Under the pieces are notes generated by a model. That model was not told the DNA's origin. It saw nothing but the letters and a program-made list of their open reading frames with translations, and did not search any database. This document shows, one piece after another, positions 27,701 through 40,115 of a stretch of 64,000 nucleotides of DNA. Source of the stretch: Beaufortia kweichowensis. Its lineage: Eukaryota > Chordata > Actinopteri > Cypriniformes > Gastromyzontidae. The translations under genes were made by a program, and so were the position numbers. Positions within the stretch are counted from its first letter, which is position 1; each line of letters starts with the position of its first letter. Location of the stretch: positions 2,162,287 through 2,226,286 of the forward strand of contig CM032811.1 of assembly GCA_019155185.1 (NCBI GenBank), written 5' to 3'.

Positions 27701-30700
27701 GAAATATAATTCATTAAATAATATACTATAATGATTAAAAGAATCAGATGCTGTTAGATGATGTCTGTATCATATAGTCTTTGATGGCAAAATGTGGTGC
27801 AGCTTATTCTGGGCAAGTACCGCCCACTTAGACAGGAAAAGATGTCTAACTGACTTATAAAATCATCACCATAGGTGGTTTCGTGCTCTTTGGGCTGATT
27901 CTGTTGGCCAAAGATTCCGCAGAAAAGACAAAGAAGAAAAATACAAACCAGCCTGATCTTAAGGGAATCTGTAAATATTTTTTTGAAAAAACCCAAGAAT
28001 GAAGCCACACCCCTAAACCCAGCCACCATTAGTGCAAAGCAGATCCTACTAAAAAACACAAATATATATATATATATATAGTATACACACACACTTAATG
28101 TTATCTTTCTTATTTTTACTTATTTTTAGTTTTTTCAAACATTGATTGATCCATTTTACTATCATAATACACATTCCTGGACTCTTGTTTGCAAAGAAAA
28201 TAAGATTTGTCAATGTTTAATAAAAACGTAATTAACCACCTGTAAAATTGTACTTTACAAATATAATTAAATGTCAGATTTTTTACAATATTGAACTATA
28301 TATTTCTGTATAATGTACACAATATATAGCCTTATCTTTGAAAATATGGCCAATATGACATAATTTTTAGATGGTTTCCATGAAATTCCACTTTTCCAAA
28401 ACAACAAGTGTATCTAAATGCACCTTTAGTGTGTATTTGATATATTCCACAATGTGAAAATGATGCCGTCATATCCCCCCAGACTGTTTCTCTTTCCATC
28501 TGAAGTTGTCACGTTTTTGTCTCTTCCTGTGCACTAGCAAGGTGACAGGAGACCGCCGCTCCACACAACCAGCCAGCCAGGCAGCCGAGCGAGCAGACAC
28601 AAATATATTCAGAGCATTTAGTAGCCTGGATTAATCGAATTATAATTTAATCATCTGATCAAACAGCAATTAGCATAATCACTTGTGGGGAACAGCTGAT
28701 AGAGAGAGAGAGAGAGCAACAGATAATAAACCTCAGGCAACTGCCGCTCTAATGAGACATTTAACTGCTAAAACACACATCAAAAAGCAACATCTTTATG
28801 TTTGCTGGAGTCGAGACAGCTGTTATGAGCTAAAGGACAACAGTGTGCTTTAAATACAGTGATTTAAAAAGAAGATCTCGCTGGAAGGTGTGTTTAATTG
28901 GTCGGATGTTTATAAACAGACAACAAAATGAAAAAATATCTGTGGATTACAGTCTGTGGATTATTTTGTTTGGGAAAAATATCCACAGTATCTTTTGTAT
29001 TCACCAAAATACCACAGTTATTAGCCATCGACTGCCATGATAAAACAATTAAAAGCTTTAAATCTTAAATCTCATTATAATTTTACAGGCGTAACAATTA
29101 TTTTGAATCTGTTGTTACCATGATAAAATACATGGATACTAAAGTGATATTATTAAAATCTTTGTTGTGGTCTTGTTTTACTAGTAATATCAATAGTAAT
29201 ATCTAAACAAAGATATTCAACTTTTGGTGGTTTATTATTTGTCAAAATTGTGAATTGTACTACAATTTTTATTACCTGCAGTTAACGCAACGTATGATTG
29301 GTATTGAAATTATTCAATGTTGATAAAATCATATGAAAAATGATATAGAAAATGATTTCAATGCTATGAAAAAATATGCTTTCCTGCATCATGACTTGGT
29401 CGCATGCATGTCAACATTCGATATTTACATGTACACTAACGTACACACTACAGTATGTTCTATACATAGACATAATGACTATTATACTGTACAAACTGTA
29501 TATTCTACCTCAAACTTAATCATCGCACTAAGATTTTACATTTTTAAATAAACATTATTTAGTATGACTTATAAGCTGTTTTTCTCATGGGAACCAAAAA
29601 ATGTCTCCACAAGGTATAATAATCTATGTTTACATATATAAGCATATTTAATCATCCATTTGTCACTCTTCCCATCCTAGGTCAGATTTACCTTAATCTA
29701 CAGTGCATACGTCTCACTATGTCTGATTTAAAAACAACAACACATCAATGTAGTGAACACTCAAATGTATGCATGTACTGTATGCAGTCAACAGAAATTT
29801 GATGCATTGTATTTTCCAGAAGGTGTCGATAACAGACAGATCAATTTGGATGAAAGTTATCTACATCTGTTCATTTGTCTAGCCGCCATATATACAATAT
29901 TGAACGGAAAAAGAACCACATAATTTTTTGTTATTTTTTTTGTCTGATAGTAAAAGATCAGTTGAGAAGAGTATTACAGGTAATCCTTAAAGTTGGATTT
30001 TTTTATTCTAAAAATACATTTAAATAGAAATAAATACATGTTAAATGGTAATATCATTTTTTAATATATCAAGGTTATGTTTTAATTGTAAAAACAAAAC
30101 AAATCTTATTAAGTGACAAACATGTTATTGAATCACATAGCTAGACATATTATTGCTTTTACTGCTCTAAGCAATGTTTTGCAAATACCTTCAATTTTAA
30201 TTAATAGTAAATTAATTTTGAGTTATAATTACTTAAGAAAACCTTATCTGACAATCACACATGTGCATGTATATTAAACAAAATATATTTTAGCTGCCTC
30301 CAGCTTTATAATAATGAATAACATTTTATATTGAAGATGAAGTTAAATAAATCCAGGCCTTCTGAATGAAATGAAGTAAATATAGCATTTGCACATGATG
30401 TCCTCGAAATGACCTCTAAAGACTTTTATTTGTGTCTTTAACACCACAGCTTGTTTTGCAAATATTTCACAACAGCTCATTTTCACAAGAAAGAATGCAG
30501 TCATATATTTCATTTTGTGATGAAAATGTTATTGAATTTAACAGGTTACTTGATCCCACTAAAAGTTATAATTTTCACTGCATTATCTAATGGTGGAATC
30601 GGTTGCTACAGTAACATTAATGTCTAAGATGGTTTAAGTCATTTAAAAGTTTTTATGACAGTCTGCACATATGTCAAATAAGCAAATATATCAAATGCAT

Positions 30701-33578
30701 GCATTGCATGAATGAGAAAAACTGATACGGTGGATTGCAATGCTTGGATTTGTGCAGGGGGATGGTGGACACAAACTCAAAGTCTTTAAATAGGTAATAG
30801 AGGATTGGAGGGCACAGGTCTTCCAGGACTATCTAACAAACTTGAACAGATGGGCACTAATCAGCACACTGCGTTAATTGCCCCCAATAGATTAACTCCC
30901 ACCAAACACACAGTTCTCGCAGCCAAATTCAGTCAAATGATTTCTTCGGTTCTCCTTAGACTTTTCAAAGAAATCCCAGCTTTAATAAAGTCATTATCAT
31001 ATCATTTTGATTGCTTTATATAATTATTTTAGCAAAACAGTTCCTGTAAATAACCTCAAGTAACAACATCATATGTTTTCATACAGGATTTAGAGGGCTG
31101 AGATTATAATCTGTTGTGTCTGCATGCGATTTCATGTGGCAACAAGTGTCAGATTATAATGTTTGAGCCACAGTAATATTTCTCGTCCATTTGCAACACA
31201 TATTGTCTTTGCTGCTTAAATTAGATTTCCACAGTAGTCCGCGAATCGCAATCACAAATGAATTTCCTGGCATGAAACATGCAACTGCTATTTTATTGTA
31301 TTATGGCAAAAAAGTTGAACGAGCAAAGTTGTAACGCTGCAGATAAATACATTCTTTAAAAATGGATAAAATGCCAATAAAGTGCATCCAAACCTTTTAG
31401 ATTCCTATTCAATCTACCCTTTGTTGTATGTCAGGGGTCATGCATTCACGCAATGGCCTTATTTGATGAAACGCGCAACTATGGCTCTCATAATAGAGGT
31501 TTCCATAGTGACCAGCCAAGCAGCATGTGATAAACCTTCTAGAGCTTGAATTTTCTAGAATGCAGTTTCTCTTTAAAAAGGAAAAAGAAATCACTTATGA
31601 AGAAGAGCTTGCACAGCAAATCTAATAATAATCTTAATTTATGAAAAAATCAACAAGCATGTTGTCAGCGACTGATTTAAAGAGGGAAAAATTTGTCTTT
31701 GAACACCACTGCACACTCATACGATCCAGTATTTGTCGTTTTGTAAAAACACACCGACGTTACAGAAAAAACCAAAGACATTGAGAAAGAGAAGAAAATC
31801 TTGTAAGTGTCTTATTTGACTGTTTGCTCAGCTGGGCCACTGATGGTGACTGATGAGTTCTCACTGTTATTTTATGAGTTTCAGCCGAGGCAGGGTGGCG
31901 CAATTTCAATTTAAAGTTATTACAAAATGCATCTCAATATTTTTTATTTAATATTTGCCCCAGGTGAGAAACACCTCCGAGAGCTGAAAGCGTGGTGCTC
32001 AAACAGCAAAAGCAGTGGTATATTTATCTCCCTCTTATGAAGAGGAGGATTATTTTCTGTTGTTTTCCGAACCTCGCCGCCTCAAAATGACTGCCATTCA
32101 AAGCATCACGTTGAGGACTCATGCCAGCGTTTGCTCGAAAGCCTTTTATTTTTCTTTCAAGTATGGATTTCTTTTTCTTCTTTAGCATCGTGTTGTAACC
32201 TTCCTTCAATGTTATCTGCCTGTCCGCAATATTTCGTCTACATCAGTCAATTTTCCTGCCTTCCTTCATTCTGTTTTTCTTCATCCTCCATGGCTCCCTC
32301 CTTACGTACACACCCTTCCATGTTTTCACCTACTGACCATCTCTCTAGCACAGCCAAATCACACCTTTATACGCTGGTAAAAAAAATTACTATTGAACAA
32401 AGGTGGAAAATCATGCTTAATACACAAACTGCCTGAAATATAACATAAAGATCGATTTAAATTTCTCGCTGCACACACATGCATCCACGCAGGCGCAGAC
32501 CCTTAAGCACAGACACACACACACACACACAGCTATTAAGGCGTTGTGTAGTATTTTTCTGCTATTGCCTTGCATGTGTCCTATAGACACCCTTTTAAGT
32601 GTTTATTTTTTTTAAATAACTTAAAAACTGGTATATGGAAATCTCATCTGCAAGCTACATCGACACATGCACCTTAAAAAACAAAGCCATGCATGTATTC
32701 AAATATATAAAAACATGTTTTGAATGTTGATGAAAATAATAATGTTATATGACAATTATTAAATCATGTGAAATAAAATTACTATTCCATTCTATTTCAC
32801 TGTATCCACCCACTGTGAGGGGCTCGAGAACACAATCCCATCTTACAAAATGACTGAACGAAATAACTTCATCTGATGTGCATAGCTGAAATGTGTTTAT
32901 GTCCCAATTGCAGAGATGAAAGCGAATGATATAGTGATATATTAAAACACTATCAACTACCCGTTTGTTTTCTATTATTATTTGTCAATAAAACAAATTA
33001 CTACTGTCCATAATGAAATGCATTAAATTGTAACATGATGAAAAAAGAGATAAGGGAGGGCGCAGCACACTAACAAATTTTACAAATACGTCAGTCATTG
33101 TGGATTTAAGAAAGGCAAAATGAAGCCATGAAAGATAAGAAATGCAAAATTATGAAGGGAAAATGCATAGTAGCTTGTGAAACACTCGTGGTGATAAAGC
33201 AGAGGTCACATTCATTAACATCTCCCCATGCGTAAAACAAACGACAAGAAACCTGTGCAATAGCTGCTGGAGGCCCTTGTATGCACACAGATCATTATAT
33301 GAAGCTTTTGCGGTACATGGTGCTCAGTTGACATCATCAATGCCATAATGTGACTAAGAAGGCGTTTTAATAAATGATTAAAAAGAGGGAAACTCTCACA
33401 GCATAGGTGGCCACCCATGACACCATTAAAAATTCATTTGCATACAGCTCTACTCGCAGGACACCTTTTTCACTAAATGCCGTGGTGAGGGTAAATGAAG
33501 TTTGAAATTAGTGGGAAAAGAAAACGAAGACTAACCATTCAGGATGCTCTGGAGAAAGAGAAATGCCAATATCCACAT
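18606..33578 (-). CDS. dscam: DSCAM cell adhesion molecule, 5' part (coding exons 1-3, gene continues off the left edge)
   Basis: Neuronal immunoglobulin-superfamily receptor at the cell surface. The family mediates homophilic recognition, self-avoidance and netrin-related axon guidance. The visible coding exons are 33536-33578, 19838-20155 and 18606-18752 on the minus strand. Joined, they give a signal peptide beginning MWIL, the first Ig domain and the start of the second. The reading frame is kept across both junctions; each splits a codon after its first base. Segments such as [20 protein letters not shown] and VVSWEKDTVSLVS match vertebrate DSCAM very closely. The gene is truncated by the window edge: the remaining Ig, fibronectin III, membrane and cytoplasmic exons are absent, and 1-18605 is intron 3. 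It is DSCAM rather than DSCAML1 because of residue-level resemblance and because bace2 is the divergent neighbour, as on human chromosome 21. A teleost dscama/dscamb assignment needs a tree. Confidence 0.95.
18753..19837 (-). other. dscam intron 2
   Basis: 1085 bp, AT-rich. Its left part (about 18887-19145) is a worn copy of the TTAA-ended MITE described separately. Nothing else was recognised. Confidence 0.85.
18887..19145 (+). mobile_element. TTAA-ended MITE, degraded copy in dscam intron 2
   Basis: It contains the shared CCGTTCCTCAGGAGGAACAC segment and body, and ends CTGACAGTTATTAGGGTAA. The left terminus is replaced by a short duplication of CCGTTCCTC, so it is an old or rearranged copy. 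Confidence 0.65.
19838..20155 (-). CDS. dscam: dscam coding exon 2 (first Ig domain)
   Basis: 318 bp, phase 1 at both ends, preceded by a polypyrimidine tract and ACAG. The donor is CCG|GTCAGT. It encodes the whole first Ig domain: the N-terminal strand with an NAS glycosylation sequon, the first cysteine in LVPCPAA, the RWYLATGEE core and the second cysteine in NTYYCTAENPSG. It ends KA, with the split valine codon completed in exon 3. The size and both phases are consistent with vertebrate DSCAM. Confidence 0.95.
24615..25035. mobile_element. Palindromic MITE family, copies in dscam intron 1
   Basis: It begins CCTGATCTCATGGAAATTTG and includes the family centre AAGCCTAACCCCACCCTAGA. At about 420 bp it is longer than a single unit and probably represents two nested or adjacent copies. 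Related fragments are at about 23060-23250 and 27951-28045. Confidence 0.5.
25550..26320. promoter_or_regulatory. Candidate regulatory block, dscam intron 1
   Basis: About 770 bp with clearly higher GC and CpG than its surroundings, no recognised repeat, and short uninformative ORFs on both strands. It could be an enhancer or an alternative promoter of dscam. Confidence 0.3.
26410..26556. mobile_element. Fold-back palindromic MITE, fragment
   Basis: One arm of the same family: ATATATAAACATTTATTAAT through TTATGTAAACACAAACTTTT to AATCGCGATTGA. The outer terminus is missing. Confidence 0.55.
28480..28780. promoter_or_regulatory. Candidate regulatory block, dscam intron 1
   Basis: A unique block with several TAAT/ATTA cores within 60 bp (GATTAATCG, TAATTTAATC, CAATTAGC at about 28629-28676) and a GC-rich CAGCCAGCCAGGCAGCCGAG segment. 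No coding frame. Inference from motif density only. Confidence 0.3.
32513..32531. repeat. Short (AC)n tract
   Basis: 19 bp AC run in dscam intron 1. A (TA)n run at 28061-28080 and an AAAC-type run near 35177-35200 are of similar size. Confidence 0.9.
33536..33578 (-). CDS. dscam: dscam coding exon 1 (signal peptide)
   Basis: Fourteen codons plus one base, starting MWILAFLFLQ, a short hydrophobic signal peptide like that of mammalian DSCAM. The donor is G|GTTAGT. The start is favoured because an in-frame TGA lies five codons upstream on the minus strand and G is at position -3. If transcription starts upstream, the leader also holds a 59-codon uORF at 33779-33603 with a weak start context. 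Intron 1 after this exon is 13,380 bp. Confidence 0.9.
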
Positions 33579-34256
33579 GCCCCGCTCCGTTCAATCCCCA
33601 AGCTAGATTTTCCTCTTTTCACTCCGCACACTTTGCCCACTGCTTTTTCCTGATCCCCGACACAGAATGCCAACGGATAGGTTAAAACAAAAAGCAGTCC
33701 GGCTTTCCTGTGCCAGCGACTTGAGAGTATCTCCACCGTGCGTATTATCTGCGCGCTTTTGCGCCCGGTCGTTGCGCATGAAAGATGTGCGGATGTTCTG
33801 GTGTGATTGTCTCGGTTAAAGCTCGGATGCTATCCGGATGCTGCTGTGCTTCAGGGGGGATGCTGGATGCAGGTGCGATGCTGAGTCAGGAGCGTCTTTC
33901 ATCAGAGCAGGTGGTGATGCGGAGGAAAAAGAAAACTTTCAAACCAAAAACAATGCCGCCGTACGTGTGTGTCATTTGAACCGAGGGGAACCAAGTATTT
34001 TCAAAAAAAAGGGAGGAAAAGGAACTAAACAGGGAAGAGTAAATCATAGATGTTTTATTAGAAGTGGGGATGGAAAGAAAGTCCGGAGAAGCTGAAGCGG
34101 CAGGAATTAAGGTGAGATCCCACAGTCAGACCATCTTCTTGAGCACCTCTCGCCGTCCAGCAGGCTGCAAGCAGGCGCATCTTCCTCCTGCGTGGCGCTT
34201 TAATCGCATTGGTTCGTGTGCTGCTAACCCTCTCTGCCTCAGAGCATTAGAGAATA

Positions 34257-34258
<2 letters not shown>

Positions 34259-34316
<58 letters not shown>
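34259..34316. repeat. (CT)29 microsatellite upstream of dscam exon 1
   Basis: 58 bp, reading (AG)n in the direction of dscam transcription, about 680 bp before the dscam start codon. It could lie in the promoter or 5' UTR. Confidence 0.97.
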
Positions 34317-34319
<3 letters not shown>

Positions 34320-35739
34320 CCTGCCTCCAAAGCCCGGCTCACTGCTGACTGCCTTAAAGGAGCCGAGACGCTCCTCTGATGAGTAAGGACACACCTATTT
34401 CAGGTGCGCACTTACTAAAAGAATCCTCGCTTTCAAAACTTCAATTTTCAAGTGCAATTTAAAGACCCCACAAAATGAAAATCGGTTGTTTGTCAAGAGT
34501 GATGCCATATCTGGACAGTTTTTGCTTTTTATCACCCACCAATATTTGTTCTGTATCTCTGGCATGGTATGTATATAACAAAGAAAACACTAAACTTGGT
34601 TAGGTATTTGACAAAATTATTTGTCACAACTACAGCATGTCAGGTAATATAAGTTTTATTCTAATATATAAAAATATGAAAAACCAAAAGCACACTGGAA
34701 GTTAATCAGTTATTAATATTTCATTGGTCCTTTCTGTTTTTGAAGACAACAGTACTTCTCCTATAGGTCTTGATTCAGTAAGGGTTGTGAGTAAAAAAAA
34801 TCTTTAATTTACACTCCAAACACAACTACACAACGTGCATACGTTACTTTTAATAACATGTTTGGAATAATGGCAAAAGATACTGTATCTATCTAAAACA
34901 TGTAAACGTATGTACTGTATAACAAAGTTGATAAATGCAAACATAGGAACTTTGACTGTACGAAACTGATCAAGTTCATTCTTTCCTATAACAATTAAAC
35001 TAGTTGAATTGACAAAAAAGTCTAAACATAAAATACACTGCATGTTAAAACATTTTAGGACGTAATTCCATTAAAAGTGACGCAAGAATGGGTCTTCAAA
35101 TTATTACAATTATTTGTATAGCTTGGATTAAACCTGGCAACATGCTAGAATACTGCCTCCCTATGATATATTGCTACAAAAAACAAACAAACAAACAAAC
35201 ACAGTCTTGTGAATGTCTCAATTACATATTTGTATTGTCTATAAACACCTACACAAAAGCTGCCACACTTTTTTGTTCTTTAGGTCTTAAAAATACACTA
35301 TTTACTCTGTTTACTCTAAAACAAAACAAAAACACTGTCAGCTGACTCACTCTTAATGTTGATAAACAGTGGTTCATAACATTAAAAACGTTCTTGATTT
35401 TAGTAAGACAGCGTATTAGACACACGTTAAGATCGCTCTTTAGGGAGGACATAAAAATAACTACTTTACAATGTGTACAATGTTTAAACTAGCTGTTCTG
35501 ACCGTAACACTGACTGAGATGTTAGTTTGGTAGCTAACAATACTCGCGCTCATAAATGTAACAATCCAACTGACGTAGTTGCAGAGCGAAGAGTGCAATA
35601 TTTTTGTAGCAGTGTTATCTCCATAATTTTGCAACAGCTAGTTTGTATCACTTATGTTTGACTCAGTTTTATCAAGGGGTATCTACGGTAAATAGCCAAA
35701 GTGTTTTAAAAGCAGCTCTGTTTACCGCAGGTTCTACAC

Positions 35740-36207
35740 TCACTTCTCCCCCGTGCTTCCATTGGCACGACCAGCACTACTATTTTCATCATCATCCTCA
35801 GCCACGGGAGCTGACGAAGGTCCGGCTGCTGCAGAAAACATATGTGTTATTTTCACACATTTTAAGGCATCTGCCTGAGTGACCGGTTACCTTTAATCGT
35901 GCAATTTCTCTGCACCTCCCTTGAGTTTCTTCTTTCCGACTTTTTGATAGATGCACGCTGACCCTGCAAGCTCGTGAAGGTTGTTTAAAGACGTGATTGG
36001 GCCAGCCGAATGTCAGATAAGAAAAAAGCCAATGGGCTGCTGATTTAGTGTTTCATGGGCAGGTCTATCCGGAAATAAATCCAACGTTGACTTTGTAATC
36101 TGACGATGTGCTACTGGTCAGACAAAAATGGTATACGAGATACATCGGCCCAAAACGTATGTCGGCCCACCGGGAAAATGCCCGGTCTGTCAGATGGCCA
36201 GCCCTTT
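35740..36207 (-). mobile_element. Remnant of a hAT-like DNA transposon, one end and a possible first exon
   Basis: On the minus strand the piece begins CAGGGCTGGCC at 36207, a TIR-like end I associate with fish hAT elements. About 360 bp inside is an ATG (35849) opening an acidic peptide, MFSAAAGPSSAPVAEDDDE and onward, that ends in GGGGAGAA|GTGAGT, a good splice donor. No transposase body or second terminus was found. Assignment rests on recall of the terminus and should be treated as tentative. Confidence 0.4.
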
Positions 36208-37134
36208 CTATATAAGTACTACACCATGAATACCTGATTTGTATTGTGTCATATCACATTTCAACACTGTTGCAACGGCGTCAACATTAAATACTCTTGG
36301 TTCATCTAAACACATTTGTCTAGCTGACTCCCAGATATTCATTATAACCCATCTTATAAAGCTCATAAACATTACTTTATTTATACACATGTATACAACA
36401 AAAATCTCGAAATTAAAATTGAATGGCTCTGAGAAACAGTATGTGGTCCTCTCTATTTTATGCTTTTCTTGTTTCATGCCACTTTACTGAAAATTTATGT
36501 TGTGATCACAACTTCACTGATGTTGTGATCATGGATTGCAGTTTGTATGATAAATGGGCTAAGATGCGGAGGTCTGTCTTTGTTAGATTGAGTTTTATCA
36601 TCCAGGCTGAATTGTTTACCAGGTGAGCTGGGAACTCTGCACACACTGTGGGATCATTTGACTGCTAAATGATTAGCCCAAGCAATTTTGTGTATTTCAG
36701 GTTTAGTGGGCTCAGCACTCAACCCTGAGGTACCCTAGTGTTTAGCTTAACCTTGGATTGCTAGATATTCCAAAAACATTTTGACAATTAACATTTTTTA
36801 ATATTATTGATATTATATTGTTTATAATTTTTTTAGAAAACATATTTATTGAATTAATTATTATGCAAATACATTTTTTATAATAATCAGGACAGTTTCC
36901 TACCAACTGAGTGAATCTTTACAGAAAAAGTTTATCAGTGAACAGTGATAAATTTAAATCAGGATTAAGGTCACCTTGTTTTAGTGATATAGCACTTCTA
37001 TATTCAATCTTTATATGGGATTATGGGATTCAGTTAGATAGACTTAAAAACAATGTCATCAATGGTCAGTCTTTAGCCTAACTAGGTCCTATTAATAAAC
37101 GTGTTATCACTATGTAAATAAAGAAATGTTATAT

Positions 37135-37320
37135 AAATCACAAGTAGAGTGCCTCAAGTGTGGAATGCCACAGGGACTAGTTTTAGTTCCACTTCTTTTT
37201 TCCTTGACACCCTCTCCCTGTTTCTTTTGTAGGACATAATCAGGAAACAGAGGTTTATTTGTTATGCTGATGATACACAGCTTCATATTTCCTTGGAAGT
37301 TGACAATATCTACCAATTTA
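37135..37320 (+). mobile_element. Degenerate non-LTR reverse transcriptase fragment
   Basis: A broken plus-strand reading contains GMPQGLVLVPLLFS, then a frame change, then CYADDTQLH. These resemble the GVPQGSVLGPLLF and YADD motifs of LINE reverse transcriptases. Frameshifts and stops show it is dead. A possible minus-strand motif (VPQG then a stop) lies near 36710-36735 and may be another fragment. Confidence 0.6.
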
Positions 37321-38612
37321 GTTACCACTAAAAGCAGAAAGCAGCTTTCTGTTGCTTGTAAATGGTGTTATTTGATAAGACATCAGACTGTAAAGAATTA
37401 ATTTGCATTTTTGTCTACACTTAGTGTTTACTCACTTATGTTCAAGGTGAAAGTAATCTGAGTTCCAGGTCAATTGAGCATTGGACACCTCCTATAGGTA
37501 GTCTTGAGTAAAACAGTAATAGTGACACAGTATGGTTAAACCGCTGTAGGCTAGTTTCACACATCACGTGACATATGTCACTTCTCTGTCACAATCAACC
37601 TGTTCAGTGCACACACACAAGTTCAAAATCAGTCAGTCAGTCATTCCCGGTGAGAGAAACCCCTTTGTTTTGACAACTTCACTGAGGCCCAGTGTTCCCT
37701 TACAACTAAACACACACCGGGCTATCAGTGGCCAAATGTCAGCCCGCTGACTCCCAGACACCCTGTAGTGGATCGGGTTCCCCTTTCACTACAATGCCAT
37801 TAGCCAAGAATAGATCCACCCAGAGAAATGGCATATGATCTCTTCTGCAACCTTAAACAATGGAGGCGATAAAGACATGAGGCGCGTGTGCCAGACCAAA
37901 TATAACAACATCTAAAGTGACCCTCTTGATGTACCATCACTAATGCACTGTTTAAATGCACTTAAATAACAATAATAACTCAAGATACACAACACACAAA
38001 GTCCTTTTTTGGGTTGTTTAGAGATTCAGAATTAAAATTGTTTTGCACTGCTAACTTTGTCCTTTGCTAAATAATTAGAAAATATTTATTTTGTTTGTTA
38101 CAGAAATTAAAACATGTAACGTTGCGACAACATATAGCATTGCAACAACGTAATAAGATTATATATAGATTATATTTTCTAGGTGAAACATTTCTTTAGG
38201 TCTTGCAGAGTTTGTGTTGATAGGACAGAGATGCCGTTTGTAACAGTTTGTAACAGGCTGAGATAAAAGTCTCCCATGACAAGATCACCTAACTTAGAAG
38301 AATCTCTAAAACACTTTGTGTGTAAATTTAAAAAATTATATTTTTTATATATATTTAAAATATATACGGTTGTACTCAGACTTTCAGGAACCTGGATAGG
38401 ATTTAAGATTTTTATTTGTCACAAACACAATTATAAAGTATAAGGTGTACAAACTGCAGTGTAATGAAATCTGGCCAACTGTACGGACTGTGCAAAATTA
38501 TAAAAAATATATATTTTTTAAATAAATATAGGGAAAGTATAAGAAAAGTTAAATAAAAGTTTTATTTAAAAATTAAATAAAATATAGATTAAATTTAAAA
38601 CAAAAACATAAC

Positions 38613-38860
38613 TTAACCTGATAACTGTCACTGCATGAATTGAGTGTATGCATGAAAAATCTGTTATGTAACTCTTTTTAATTACAGTAAAATTACAGTA
38701 ACATTAAAAAATTTTCGTTTATGTTTATTTTCATGAAAATTTGTCTTATACCTTTCCATCAATTTATAGTTTGTCATGATTAGTTTAAAATTCAACTACG
38801 AAATAAAGTGATTAGGTAAATAACATTCCTCCTAAGAAACATTGACAGTTAACAGGTTAA
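38613..38860 (-). mobile_element. TTAA-ended MITE, copy in the intergenic region
   Basis: 248 bp, from TTAACCTGATAACTGTCA to TGACAGTTAACAGGTTAA, a near-perfect 18-bp terminal inverted repeat. It is in the reverse orientation relative to the copies at 51135 and 58001, and has the shared body (about 38745-38800: CTTTCCATCAATTTATAG, TGTCATGATTAG). Confidence 0.75.
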
Positions 38861-39901
38861 AACTAAAGTATAGTGAGGTAATGAAAGGAATATCAACATA
38901 ACAGTAAAGTGCCGTGTGCAATGTTCAAAAATAAGTTTTGTTTTTGGAACAGAGAATACAAAATAAATGACACACTACCGTAAATGAAGCACTTTTAATG
39001 AGAATATTGCTGTATTAATATAACTCAGCCTAATTCTTCCTGACATCATGCGAATATACAAACAAGCACCTGAACCAGCCAGTTAATTTTCTTATTATCT
39101 GCTCTTCACACACCTGTTTTTCAGATGTGACCTGCCACACTAAAAAGGCATCACACACAAGTGACAGCAACCAAACCCCCCCACAAACACGCACACATCT
39201 CCCGCTGGCCACGCAGCGCTGCTGTATGACATGATAGCCCCACCCTTTCACTGCAACCGCTGCTTGTCTGCCATTGGCTGGCCGTAAGGCATGGAGTAGA
39301 ATATATGTGGCCAACCTTGAAGTACTAAACTAGGGCACTGAGGGGGTTAGAATGCTAGAATGAGGGGAGGAGAGAGAGGAAAATGGTGAGGGAGTGGTAA
39401 GAAGGCGGGGTGGGGCGAGGAGACCAGAATAGTGCTGTGTGCTTTTCCATTATAGCGCAGAACACACACTTGCAAAGGTACAGGGTGATAAATAAATTGT
39501 GCCGAATATGATTTTGACACATTTATTAAGTTATTTCCAAATCTCTAATATGATTGATTGGTCGTTTTAACAGTATATGGCGTGTCGAGACAGACTGTTT
39601 TGTAGTTGACAAATATACCGTAAATGAGTCCTATGTGTGGTGTGACATAGCAAAAATGTGGAGAAAAACTTTAACATTGAAGATAAATCTGAAGATAAAT
39701 TTGTAATACTAACAATAAAGATACATTTATTTCATGCTATTTGCTAGTTTTTTTTCTACATTTTTGCTGTCATACCTATAGGACACATTTTCACATATAT
39801 ATTTGTCAACTATCCATGTGCATTAGAAGAACAAAGATAAGAAAAAGAACAAGCATGTCTAAAATGAATTTTAATATTAATATGAACTACAGTCTGTGCT
39901 G

Positions 39902-40115
39902 TTAAGGGATAGTTCACCCAAAATATAAATCCTTTCATCATTTACTCACCCTCATGCTAAATGACATTTTTTCTTTAACAGAACACAAAAGAAGATATTC
40001 TGAGGAACACGGATAACAAAACAATTTTGTCACCTTTTGAGACATTTCCCAAAATATCTTCTTTCATATTCTACAGAAGAAAAAGTCATTTCTGGTGGGT
40101 GAACTAACCCTTTAA
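39902..40115. mobile_element. Cyprinid palindromic MITE (AGTTCACCC type), complete
   Basis: 214 bp between TTAAGGGATAGTTCACCCAA and GGTGGGTGAACTAACCCTTTAA-like ends, with inner ATCATTTACTCACCCTCATG and GAACACAAAAGAAGATATTC. From memory this is one of the most abundant short repeats of zebrafish and carp. Confidence 0.7.

Larger units (their letters stand above)
20156..33535 (-). other. dscam intron 1 (13.4 kb)
   Basis: The first intron, without exons. It contains unique GC-richer blocks (21440-21970, 25550-26320, 28480-28780, 31380-32110), copies of the palindromic MITE family at about 23060-23250, 24615-25035 and 27951-28045, a fold-back MITE fragment at 26410-26556, and simple repeats at 28061-28080 and 32513-32531. 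The remainder is AT-rich and unremarkable. Confidence 0.8.

Noticed and set aside
34064..34348. Plus-strand ORF ending in Leu-Ser repeats
   Set aside because: Created by the (CT)29 tract upstream of dscam.
36700..36740. Minus-strand reverse transcriptase motif (VPQG)
   Set aside because: Only four residues followed by a stop; too little to call a separate element.
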